Positions 1-6,186 of a DNA stretch of 6,186 nt are shown one piece after another. Source of the stretch: Planctomycetota bacterium (GTDB lineage: Bacteria; Planctomycetota; Phycisphaerae; FEN-1346; JAACEH01); NCBI GenBank assembly GCA_016935955.1, contig JAFGPY010000153.1:1-6186 (forward strand). Reading direction: 5' to 3'. A model generated the notes under the pieces. The model had not been told where the DNA came from. It saw nothing but the letters and a program-made list of their open reading frames with translations, and made no database searches. Positions within the stretch are counted from its first letter, which is position 1; each line of letters opens with the position of its first letter. The position numbers were made by a program, and so were the translations under genes.

Positions 1-31
1 GTGGCGTCCGCTCGCCGATTGGCGTGGCCCG

Positions 32-70
32 AAGTGGGGTTCTGCTGACAGCGCTCCACTTTTTTGTTTT
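32..70 (+). terminator. Probable intrinsic terminator of an upstream gene
   Basis: The arms AAGTGG (32-37) and CCACTT (56-61) pair perfectly. The stem continues inward with G-U, G-C and U-G pairs (38-40 with 53-55), then a one-base mismatch, then three more pairs closing a 4-nt loop (45-48). A T-rich tract (60-65 and 67-70, broken by one G) follows at once, giving the hairpin plus U-tract form of a Rho-independent terminator on the plus strand. It would end transcription from a gene to the left, whose 3' end cannot be identified: a frame from position 1 stops with TGA at 46-48 inside the loop, but 15 codons are too few to recognise. If it works, nusA is transcribed from a promoter between this site and 127. 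No convincing -35/-10 pair is visible there. Confidence 0.55.
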
Positions 71-86
71 CGTCCACTGTGGACGA
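70..86. repeat. Perfect 8-bp palindrome upstream of nusA
   Basis: TCGTCCAC (70-77) and GTGGACGA (79-86) are exact inverted repeats around a single central T. A one-base centre is awkward for an RNA hairpin, and no T-run follows it on either strand, so it is not a terminator. The symmetry fits a dimeric DNA-binding protein better. It lies about 40 bp ahead of the nusA start, directly after the candidate terminator, where a promoter for the operon would be expected. An operator role is inference; the symmetry is seen directly. Confidence 0.45.
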
Positions 87-106
87 GCGGTCATGGATGA
101 ATCAGT

Positions 107-120
107 GAGGAGAGGTGAGG
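107..120 (+). promoter_or_regulatory. Extended ribosome-binding site of nusA
   Basis: This is a purine-only stretch except for one T, with AGGAG at 109-113 and GAGGTGAGG at 112-120. The second core sits 7 nt before the ATG at 128, a good Shine-Dalgarno distance. An in-frame TGA at 116-118 rules out any longer nusA reading frame, so the start is well fixed. Confidence 0.75.
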
Positions 121-127
121 ACATTCA

Positions 128-1501
128 ATGAACGGCGACATGTTGCGCCTGATCGACTCGATCGCACGCGAGAAAAACATCGACCGTAGCGTCGTCTTCG
201 AGGGCATCGAAGGCGCGCTGCTCAGTGCGGCTCGCAAGCAATACGGACAGAACGTCGAGATTGTTGCGGCCATCGACCGCATGAACGGGACCATGAACGT
301 GACCGTGGACGGAGTGGCCGTCGATCCTCGGCGGCTCGGACGCATTGCCGCCCAAGCCGCCAAGCAGGTCATGATCCAGAAGAACCGCGAGGCCGAACGC
401 AACAGCATATTCGAGGAATATGCCGGCCGCCAGGGCTCCATCATCTCCGGACAGGTCTCCCGCATCGAGGGTGGCAACGTCATCGTCAACCTCGGCCGCG
501 CCGAAGGATTCCTGCCGCGGAGCGAGCAGATTCCCGGCGAAGCCATCCACGAGGCTGATCGCGTCCGGGCCTTGGTGTTGGAAGTCCGCGAGAGCGGCAA
601 CCAAGTCAAGATCGTCCTGTCGCGCACGCACGCCGACTTTATCCGCCGCCTGTTCGAACTGGAAGTGCCCGAGGTCAGCGATCGCATCATCGAGATTCGC
701 GGCATCGCCCGCGAGGCCGGTCAGCGGACCAAGATTGCCGTCTCCAGCATCGATACCCGCGTTGACGCCGTCGGAGCCTGCGTCGGCATTCGCGGATCGC
801 GCATTCGCAACATCGTTGACGAACTGGGCGGCGAGAAGATCGACATCGTCCGCTTCAATGAGTCGTCGCAGGTTTTCATCGCCAACGCCCTGCGGCCGGC
901 GGAGGTCGAGGACATCTTCCTGAATCACGATCTGGGCCGGGCCACGGTCATTGTGCCGGAGGACCAGCTCAGTCTGGCCATCGGCAAACGCGGGCAGAAC
1001 GTCCGTCTGGCGGCGCGGCTCAGCGGCTGGGACCTCGACATCATGATGGCCGAGGAGTTCCAGCAGCAGCGGAACAACGCCACGGAGATTCTGGCGGAGG
1101 TTCCTGGGGTGACTCCGGAACTGGCCCAGCGCATCGCCGGGGCGGGCTTTGTCAGCCTCAGCGACATCGCCCAGTTGGACGTCGAGTCGTTGACTTGTTT
1201 CGACAGCGTCGACGAGGAACTGGCCCGGGCCATCATCGCCTTTGCCTCGGAGTACACCCGACAGATTCGGGCCTCGGAGCAGGAGGCGGTCGAGGGGGGC
1301 GAGAGCGGGGAAGCTGACGCCGAGGGCGAGGCCGACGTGTCGGACGTCGCCGCGGAGGCAGTCGATGGTGACGAGGAAGCGGCCGCTGAGGACGCGACGG
1401 AACAGGTCGCGGAAGACGTGGCTGATGAGCAGGCCGTCGAGGAACCGGAATCGGGTGACGGCACCGAGGAGCCCGAAGAGCAGGAGCGGGCGGACGGCTA
1501 G
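128..1501 (+). CDS. nusA: Transcription termination/antitermination factor NusA
   Basis: NusA binds RNA polymerase and nascent RNA and modulates pausing, intrinsic termination and antitermination in the cytoplasm. The 457-residue product shows the family order: an N-terminal polymerase-binding domain (about 1-100, with GRIAAQAAKQV at 71-81), an S1 domain (about 102-166), and two KH domains. KH1 has GIRG at 220-223 in VGACVGIRGSRI; KH2 has GKRG at 286-289 in LSLAIGKRGQNVRLAA. A helix-hairpin-helix-like segment (about 318-375, EVPGVTPELAQRI) and a very acidic tail (384-457, no lysine) follow. The N-terminal domain is about 36 residues shorter than in Bacillus subtilis NusA as I recall that sequence. 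The ATG at 128 has a strong ribosome-binding site and a stop codon just upstream in frame. It is the first gene of the block; infB follows after 69 nt. Identity is certain; the exact domain edges are estimates. Confidence 0.98.
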   Translation: MNGDMLRLIDSIAREKNIDRSVVFEGIEGALLSAARKQYGQNVEIVAAIDRMNGTMNVTVDGVAVDPRRLGRIAAQAAKQVMIQKNREAERNSIFEEYAGRQGSIISGQVSRIEGGNVIVNLGRAEGFLPRSEQIPGEAIHEADRVRALVLEVRESGNQVKIVLSRTHADFIRRLFELEVPEVSDRIIEIRGIAREAGQRTKIAVSSIDTRVDAVGACVGIRGSRIRNIVDELGGEKIDIVRFNESSQVFIANALRPAEVEDIFLNHDLGRATVIVPEDQLSLAIGKRGQNVRLAARLSGWDLDIMMAEEFQQQRNNATEILAEVPGVTPELAQRIAGAGFVSLSDIAQLDVESLTCFDSVDEELARAIIAFASEYTRQIRASEQEAVEGGESGEADAEGEADVSDVAAEAVDGDEEAAAEDATEQVAEDVADEQAVEEPESGDGTEEPEEQERADG

Positions 1502-1557
1502 CCATAAGCCGCGCCGCCACATTGCCGCAAACCGATGTACGAGCGTACGGAGGTTTC

Positions 1558-1564
1558 GGGGAGG
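1558..1564 (+). promoter_or_regulatory. infB: Ribosome-binding site that fixes the infB start at TTG 1571
   Basis: GGGGAGG lies 6 nt before the TTG at 1571. The upstream in-frame ATG at 1535 is preceded by a C/A-rich stretch with no Shine-Dalgarno match. Translation from the TTG begins [14 protein letters not shown], which is how the N-terminal domain of bacterial IF2 normally starts. The 12 extra residues from the ATG resemble nothing in the family. Confidence 0.85.
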
Positions 1565-1570
1565 CGTTTC

Positions 1571-4480
1571 TTGAGTATTCGAGTCTATGCCCTTTCCAAG
1601 GAAGTCGGCGTGCCCAGCAAAACCTTGCTGGAGTACTGCCGCCTTGAAGGCATCGACGTCAGCAGTCATGCCAGTACGCTGACCGAGAGCGAGGCCGGCA
1701 AGCTGCGAGCCCGCGTTGAGGCTGAGACCAAGGCTCAGACGGAAGGGGTCGCCCAGGCCGACGAGTCGCCGGCCGAAGCTGCGCCGTCGCCACACGTGGC
1801 CTTGCCGCCGCGCACCAAGCCCGGCCAGTTGGCCTTTGCGCCCAAGCGGCGGGCCATTCGTCCTCACCCGCCGACCGAGGCCGTTCTGCCCGGAGCGCCG
1901 GCTGAAGAGCCAAAGGCCGAGGCCGAGGAACCGGCCGAGGCTGTCGCTGAAGTGCAGGCCGACGTTGCTCCCGAGTCACCGGTCGTTGAGGTTCTTCAGG
2001 AACCGGCCGAGACGATCGCTTCCGTCGAGGGCGAGCCAACGATTGCCGAATCTGAGCCAAACGAGCCTGTGGACGAGGCTCCGGCCGCTGAGGCCGTGGC
2101 GGAGAAAGAGCCGGTGTCCTCGGGGGTCGATGATTTTGTCATCGATATCCCCAAGGCGGTTGGTCGCATTGAGGGCATCGTACCGAAGGAGATTCCTCCT
2201 CGCCGCAAGGGCAGGAAGGGCAAGGAGAAGGAATCGGAGAAGGGGCAGGAGAAGAAGCCCGCCGCGAGGTCGCACCCACAAGCGATGGGCTTGTCCCCGG
2301 AGAATCTGTCGGCATTGGGCGAGGCCGGACGCAAAGCCCGTGAGGTTGCTTCGCGTGCGATTCGCGAGAAGCAGGGCCAGGCCGGCGACAGCCAGAAAGG
2401 GCTCGTTGCCGACACGAATCGTCCCAAGGCCGGTCGCAGTGCCAGTGCCGGCGGCCGTCGGCGCCGAGCCGCCGATGAAACGGTCGAGCCCGATCCCGAG
2501 TCCGAGGAACGCAAGGTTGCCCGCCCGCAGAAGAAGGGTAGCCAGGGACGCCGCGAGAAGGATCGCGTGGACCTGGACGCGGACGTCAACGTGTTGGGCA
2601 CAGGACACGTCAGGCTTGAACGCGGCGAGTCGGTTCGACGTCCGCTGGGCGAGCGTCGTCGTCGCGTCCGGACGGAACGGAAGAAGCGGGCCGACGAAGC
2701 GGCGGCCAAGGGCCACGCCGTGGAAATCGAGGAGCCCATCACGGTCAAGTCGCTCTGTTCGGCGATTGGCGTGCAGGCCGGGCCGATGATCTCGCACCTG
2801 ATGCGCCGCGGCATGATGATCAGCATCAACGAGGCGATCAGCGCCGAACTGGCCGAGGAAGTGGCCGTGGAGTTCGGCGTCGAACTGAAGGTCAAAGCGG
2901 CGCTGGACATTGAAGAGGCGATCAAGGCCGAGGTGGACGCCATGGATGGGCCGACGACCGAACCGCACGACGCGGCGAGGGCTCCCGTGGTTACGTTCCT
3001 GGGCCACGTCGACCATGGCAAGACGAGTCTCATGGACTGCATTCGCTCGACCCACGTGGTGGACGGCGAGTCCGGCGGCATCACCCAGCACATCGGCGCC
3101 TACCATGTCGACATCGGCGAGCGCGGCGTGACATTCCTGGACACGCCGGGCCACGAGGCCTTCACGGCCATGCGGGCCCGAGGTGCCAAGGTGACGGACA
3201 TCGTCGTGCTGGTGGTTGCAGCCGACGACGGCATCATGCCACAGACCGAAGAGGCCATCAACCACGCGCGGGCCGCCGAGGTGCCGATCGTCGTGGCTCT
3301 GAACAAGGTGGACCTGCCGAATGCCAACGTACAGCGGGTACTCGGGCAATTGGCCGAGCGTGACCTGGTGCCCGAACAGTGGGGCGGCAAGACCATCGTC
3401 GTCGAAACCAGTGCCACAACGGGGCTGGGCATCGACACGTTGCTGGAGTCGCTGCAACTTGAAGCTGAACTGCTCGAGTTGAAGGCCGACCCGACGCGCC
3501 CGGCGCGCGGGGCCGTCATCGAAGCCGAGATGCGTGAAGGCCTGGGTGCCGTGCTGAACCTGCTGGTGCAGGACGGCGTGCTGCGGGTCGGCGACATTCT
3601 CCTTGGCGGGTTGGCCGTGGGCCGCGTGAGGGCCATGACCGACGACAAGGGACGGACCATTGATGAAGCGGGTCCCAGCATGCCGGTTAGCGTCAGCGGG
3701 TTGTCGGTGCTGCCGGACGCGGGTGACCAGTTCTACGTCTTCAAAGACCTGCAGAAGGCCCGCGAGTTCGCCGACCAGCGACATGTCCGCGAGCGGCAGG
3801 AGTCCCTGGCCACGCGCAAGCACGTGACTCTGGAAGACCTGTTCGAGCAGATGGAGGCCCAGGAGGTCAGCGAGCTTCGCGTCATCATCAAGGCCGACGT
3901 GCAGGGATCGGTCGAAGTGCTGAAGCAGTCGGTCGGCGACTTCAAGCATCCGGAAGTGAAGGTCAAGGTGCTGCACGCCGCCGTGGGCGCGATCAACGAG
4001 AGCGACGTGCTGCTGGCCGACGCCAGTGACGCGGTGGTCATCGGGTTCCACGTGATCGTCGACACGGTCGCCCGGGCGCTGGCCGAGCAGAAGGGCGTGG
4101 ACATCCGGCTGTATAGCGTGATCTACCAGGTGCTCGACGATCTGAAGATGGCTCTGGAAGGCATGCTGGCTCCGGAGACCAAGCAAGAAATTGTCGGACA
4201 CGTCGTGGTGCGACAGACGTTCAAGGTGTCGCGTCTGGGCACAATCGCCGGTTGCTATGTGACCGACGGCGTGATCCGGCGGACGAACACGGTCCGTGTG
4301 AGTCGCCAGGGTGTGGTCGTTCACGAGGGCCAACTGGACTCGCTAAAACGGTTCAAGGACGACGGCCGCGAGGTGTCGGCGGGCATGGAATGTGGGCTGA
4401 AACTCATCGGCTTCGACGACGTGAAGATCGATGATGTGATCGAGGCTATTCAGACCGTCCAGATCAAGCGTAAGCTCTGA
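1571..4480 (+). CDS. infB: Translation initiation factor IF-2 (TTG start)
   Basis: IF2 is the GTPase that places fMet-tRNA on the 30S subunit and promotes 50S joining. From the TTG start the product is 969 residues, longer than the E. coli protein (890). Domains in order: an IF2_N module (about 3-49); a long low-complexity linker (about 50-387), first Glu/Ala/Pro-rich and then Lys/Arg-rich; a second IF2_N module (about 388-441); and the G domain. The G domain has G1 GHVDHGKTS (478-486), G2 with the conserved Thr in GGITQHIG (Thr 505), G3 DTPGH (524-528), G4 NKVD (578-581) and G5 SAT (614-616). Domains II and III follow, then the C-terminal tRNA-binding domain with [20 protein letters not shown] (about 881-900). 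All GTPase motifs are intact. It lies 69 nt after nusA and 17 nt before the DUF503 gene. The weak TTG start with a strong ribosome-binding site may hold expression at a moderate level (inference). An in-frame ATG at 1535 would add 12 residues but is less likely. Confidence 0.98.
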   Translation: MSIRVYALSKEVGVPSKTLLEYCRLEGIDVSSHASTLTESEAGKLRARVEAETKAQTEGVAQADESPAEAAPSPHVALPPRTKPGQLAFAPKRRAIRPHPPTEAVLPGAPAEEPKAEAEEPAEAVAEVQADVAPESPVVEVLQEPAETIASVEGEPTIAESEPNEPVDEAPAAEAVAEKEPVSSGVDDFVIDIPKAVGRIEGIVPKEIPPRRKGRKGKEKESEKGQEKKPAARSHPQAMGLSPENLSALGEAGRKAREVASRAIREKQGQAGDSQKGLVADTNRPKAGRSASAGGRRRRAADETVEPDPESEERKVARPQKKGSQGRREKDRVDLDADVNVLGTGHVRLERGESVRRPLGERRRRVRTERKKRADEAAAKGHAVEIEEPITVKSLCSAIGVQAGPMISHLMRRGMMISINEAISAELAEEVAVEFGVELKVKAALDIEEAIKAEVDAMDGPTTEPHDAARAPVVTFLGHVDHGKTSLMDCIRSTHVVDGESGGITQHIGAYHVDIGERGVTFLDTPGHEAFTAMRARGAKVTDIVVLVVAADDGIMPQTEEAINHARAAEVPIVVALNKVDLPNANVQRVLGQLAERDLVPEQWGGKTIVVETSATTGLGIDTLLESLQLEAELLELKADPTRPARGAVIEAEMREGLGAVLNLLVQDGVLRVGDILLGGLAVGRVRAMTDDKGRTIDEAGPSMPVSVSGLSVLPDAGDQFYVFKDLQKAREFADQRHVRERQESLATRKHVTLEDLFEQMEAQEVSELRVIIKADVQGSVEVLKQSVGDFKHPEVKVKVLHAAVGAINESDVLLADASDAVVIGFHVIVDTVARALAEQKGVDIRLYSVIYQVLDDLKMALEGMLAPETKQEIVGHVVVRQTFKVSRLGTIAGCYVTDGVIRRTNTVRVSRQGVVVHEGQLDSLKRFKDDGREVSAGMECGLKLIGFDDVKIDDVIEAIQTVQIKRKL

Positions 4481-4497
4481 CGTCGTGGTGAAGGACG

Positions 4498-4779
4498 ATG
4501 GTTGTCGGCGTGCTGGAGTTTCGCCTCTTCATACGCGAGTCGCAGTCGCTGAAGGACAAGCGGCGCGCCGTCAAGAGCCTTAAGGACCGCATCGCCCACC
4601 GTTTCCCGGTTTCCATTGCCGAGGTCGACTCGCTGGACAACCGGCAACAGGCACACCTCGGTGCGGCTATCGTCAGCAATGATCGCCGTCACGCAGAGGA
4701 AGTGCTGTCGAAAGTCGTAGAGTTCGTTCGCCGGTCGCTCGTGGCCGAGTTGATCGATTTCTCCATCGAAACGTATTGA
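4498..4779 (+). CDS. ylxP: DUF503 family protein (YlxP-like)
   Basis: This is a small 93-residue protein of the DUF503 family, known as YlxP in Bacillus subtilis, where the gene also sits between infB and rbfA. Family wording is clear throughout: the opening MVVGVLEF, SLKDKRR (17-23), SLKDR (27-31), SIAEVD (39-44), the block LGAAIVSNDRRHAEEVL (54-70), and the ending ELIDFSIE. The length is normal for the family. The biochemical role is not established to my knowledge; the constant position next to infB and rbfA suggests a part in translation or ribosome assembly (inference). It has no signal peptide or membrane segment. The ATG matches the usual start of the family, although its ribosome-binding site is poor (AAGGA only 2 nt upstream), so translation may depend on coupling to infB, which ends 17 nt before. 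Confidence 0.95.
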   Translation: MVVGVLEFRLFIRESQSLKDKRRAVKSLKDRIAHRFPVSIAEVDSLDNRQQAHLGAAIVSNDRRHAEEVLSKVVEFVRRSLVAELIDFSIETY

Positions 4780-4800
4780 GAAGGCAGGAACCGGGTAGAG

Positions 4801-5214
4801 ATGGCGACGCGTCGCACCCTGAAAGTGGCTCGGGTGATCAAAGAAGTGGTCAGCCGCGTGCTGATGTTCGAATTGGGCGATCCGCGCGTGGGTTTCGTCA
4901 CCGTGACCGACGTGGACGTGTCCGACGACATGCGGAACGCCACGGTTCGTATCAGCGTCATGGGCGAGCCGAAGAAGGCCGAGTTATGCCTGAAGGCCGT
5001 GGACCACGCCCGGTCGCACATTCAGCACGAGGTTGCGTCTAATCTGACAACAAAGACCGTGCCGCGGCTGACATTTCAGCTTGATGACACGGTCAAGAAG
5101 AGCGTAGAAATCTCCAGGCTGATCCATTTGGCCATCGACGAGGACACGGCTCGGCAGCAGGAGACCGGGCGGCTCGACGATTCGCAGGGCGATCCTGAGG
5201 AGCAGGCGGAATGA
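4801..5214 (+). CDS. rbfA: 30S ribosome-binding factor RbfA
   Basis: RbfA binds immature 30S subunits near the 5' end of 16S rRNA and helps late maturation of the small subunit. The 137-residue product has the single KH-type fold of the family. The conserved region DPRVGFVTVTDVDVSDDM spans 27-44, is followed by the strand NATVRISV (46-53), and the family signature PRLTFQLDD (88-96) leads into the terminal helix with ISRLI (104-108). An acidic tail of about 25 residues (113-137) follows the core and is poorly conserved in general. The ATG at 4801 is 21 nt after the DUF503 stop; AGGAA at 4786-4790 is a plausible though distant ribosome-binding site. Its TGA overlaps the ATG of the next gene by 4 nt (ATGA at 5211-5214), implying translational coupling. 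Confidence 0.96.
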   Translation: MATRRTLKVARVIKEVVSRVLMFELGDPRVGFVTVTDVDVSDDMRNATVRISVMGEPKKAELCLKAVDHARSHIQHEVASNLTTKTVPRLTFQLDDTVKKSVEISRLIHLAIDEDTARQQETGRLDDSQGDPEEQAE

Positions 5215-6071
5215 GTTCATTCAGCGAACGGTCTGCCGGGTTGCGGAAGGTCTACCGCACCCTGCGCAAGACATACGGCAAACAGACCTTCGATCCGGCC
5301 GACGACGTGGCCATGGAGCTGCTGAGGTTCATCCTCACCGAGGAGACCGACCAGGTGTCCGTGGACAAGGTGCTGCGGCGCTTCGAGCAGGAGTTCGTGG
5401 ACCTGAACGAGATTCGCGTCAGCTTCCCGCGCGAGATCGCCGAGGCCATGCCCGAGGTCTCGCACGCCGAACAGAAGGCCTCGCGGCTGACGCGGGTCTT
5501 CAACGCCATCTTCCTGAGCCATAACACTATGACCTGGGACTTCCTGCGGACCATGGGCGTCCGCGAGTTGCGGCAGTACTTCGAGAAAATTGACGGCGGC
5601 GGCGACGTGCTGGGAGCGGCCGCGGTGATGCTGCTCTCGAGCGGTCATGCCGTTCCAGCCGATACCGACGTCAGCCGCGTATTGGAGCGGCTGGCCCTGA
5701 CAGCCGAGGGCGAGGACACGGCCGCCCTACAGGCTTTTCTGGAACGGGCCGTGACCCGCGAGCAGGGTTACGAGACCTGGGCCTTGCTTCATCGGCTGGC
5801 CGAGGCGGTCTGTCTGCCCACCAAGCCGCAGTGCAAAAAATGCTCCTTGAAGGCCATGTGTCCGACTGCCAAGGAGGCTCTGGCCCCGAAGAAGCCCGCA
5901 GCTAGGACGGCGAAGGCCGGTGGCGGCAAGTCGTCGACCAAGGCGGCCGGAAAGGGCAAGGGCACAAAGAAGGCGTCTTCGATCAGGACAACGGCGAAGG
6001 TGTCGCGTAAGAAGAAGTCGTCGGCCTCAACATCGAAGAAAAGCGCCAAGGCGACAAAGCGAAAGAAATAG
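5211..6071 (+). CDS. Endonuclease III-like Fe-S DNA glycosylase family protein, catalytic Lys absent, Lys-rich tail
   Basis: This 286-residue protein has the fold of the endonuclease III/MutY superfamily, whose members remove damaged bases from DNA. Four cysteines (201, 208, 211, 217) give the exact C-X6-C-X2-C-X5-C pattern of the [4Fe-4S] loop. The helix-hairpin-helix aligns as GGG (129-131) with the usual GVG, and Asp 151 in PADTDVSRV matches the catalytic Asp of VDTH. The residue 18 before it, where E. coli endonuclease III has the catalytic Lys120, is Val 133. The conserved Gln of the SAQATD motif also appears to be replaced (TEETD, 43-47). It is therefore unlikely to be a bifunctional glycosylase/AP lyase. 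It may be a monofunctional glycosylase, as in MutY, which also lacks that Lys, or a binding protein without catalysis. Residues 221-286 form a histone H1-like tail with about 20 Lys, probably for nucleic acid binding. The ATG overlaps the rbfA stop, with GAGGAG 8 nt upstream. The family is well supported; the activity is not. Confidence 0.85.
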   Translation: MSSFSERSAGLRKVYRTLRKTYGKQTFDPADDVAMELLRFILTEETDQVSVDKVLRRFEQEFVDLNEIRVSFPREIAEAMPEVSHAEQKASRLTRVFNAIFLSHNTMTWDFLRTMGVRELRQYFEKIDGGGDVLGAAAVMLLSSGHAVPADTDVSRVLERLALTAEGEDTAALQAFLERAVTREQGYETWALLHRLAEAVCLPTKPQCKKCSLKAMCPTAKEALAPKKPAARTAKAGGGKSSTKAAGKGKGTKKASSIRTTAKVSRKKKSSASTSKKSAKATKRKK

Positions 6072-6139
6072 CAGGCGTCAAGCCGGCGTGGCCGCGCGAT
6101 CGGTCTCGCGGAGAGGGTCAGCAAGAGGAGAGTCGTTCG

Positions 6140-6186
6140 ATGTCACAGATACTGAAGCTCGGCATTCCCAAGGGCAGTCTCCAGGA
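6140..6186 (+). CDS. hisG: ATP phosphoribosyltransferase HisG, N-terminal fragment
   Basis: Only 15 codons lie in the window before the right edge. They read MSQILKLGIPKGSLQ, and LKLGIPKGSLQ is the characteristic first strand and substrate loop of HisG, which condenses ATP with PRPP in the first step of histidine synthesis. GAGGAG at 6125-6130, 9 nt before the ATG, is a good ribosome-binding site and supports this start. The 68-nt gap after the endonuclease III-like gene contains a small GC-rich inverted repeat (CCGCG 6092-6096 with CGCGG 6107-6111) but no T-run, so read-through from the upstream operon is possible. Whether this is the long or short form of HisG cannot be seen here. Confidence 0.88.
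   Translation, partial: MSQILKLGIPKGSLQ

Noticed and set aside
93..131. A 12-codon frame (ATG at 93, TGA overlapping the nusA ATG) as a possible leader peptide
   Set aside because: It has no clear ribosome-binding site, and its codons include the nusA Shine-Dalgarno region itself. The overlap is most simply chance.
1536..1549. Short hairpin (GTACG, AG, CGTAC) between nusA and infB
   Set aside because: It has only 5 bp with a 2-nt centre and lacks a T-run. It is too weak to call a terminator or a regulatory element, though it lies 9 nt ahead of the infB ribosome-binding site.
125..1867. A 580-codon open frame on the minus strand opposite nusA and the start of infB
   Set aside because: It mirrors strongly supported plus-strand genes in GC-rich DNA, spans a gene boundary, and its translation resembles no family. 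It is a codon-bias shadow.
1976..4333. A 785-codon open frame on the minus strand inside infB
   Set aside because: The opposite strand encodes IF2 with every GTPase motif intact. The antisense product is His-, Leu- and Asp-rich without domains, as expected for the complement of Val/Asp/Gln codon-rich sequence.
5871..6071. The Lys-rich region as a separate small basic protein or a frameshift artefact
   Set aside because: The frame is continuous with the Fe-S domain and ends at a clean TAG. No start codon with a ribosome-binding site precedes the tail, so it is best read as a C-terminal extension.
6092..6111. GC-rich inverted repeat CCGCG/CGCGG as a terminator after the endonuclease III-like gene
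   Set aside because: The arms are only 5 bp and are not followed by a T-tract on the plus strand. Such repeats are common by chance at this GC content.

Overview
The window is one tightly packed plus-strand block of GC-rich DNA. It holds most of a conserved bacterial translation and transcription operon: nusA, infB, a DUF503 (YlxP-type) gene and rbfA. These are followed by an endonuclease III-like gene and the first 15 codons of hisG. The high GC content, the compact NusA with its long acidic tail, the order infB-DUF503-rbfA, and the Phycisphaerae- or planctomycete-like wording of NusA and IF2 suggest Planctomycetota. That assignment rests on remembered family resemblance, not on a search.

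Positions 1-127 are a short upstream region. It shows a hairpin followed by a T-run (32-70) that looks like an intrinsic terminator for whatever lies upstream. A perfect 8-bp-arm palindrome (70-86) and a strong purine-rich ribosome-binding site for nusA follow. No rimP precedes nusA within the window, so nusA is probably the first gene of this transcription unit.

Positions 128-6071 carry five genes with gaps of 69, 17 and 21 nt and one 4-nt ATGA overlap, which is consistent with one polycistronic mRNA. NusA controls elongation, pausing and termination. IF2 delivers initiator tRNA. RbfA matures the 30S subunit. The DUF503 protein is a conserved companion of unknown function. The fifth gene, coupled to rbfA by the ATGA overlap, encodes a protein of the endonuclease III/MutY fold. 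It keeps the four iron-sulfur cysteines and the catalytic Asp, lacks the catalytic Lys, and ends in a long lysine-rich tail. This is the most unusual gene here.

Positions 6072-6139 have no recognisable terminator, and hisG begins at 6140 with its own good ribosome-binding site, running off the right edge.

The infB start should be read as TTG at 1571, not the upstream in-frame ATG at 1535. The rest is orthodox housekeeping. I see no mobile element, CRISPR array, RNA gene or clear novel multi-gene system. The long minus-strand open frames are shadows of GC-rich coding on the plus strand.
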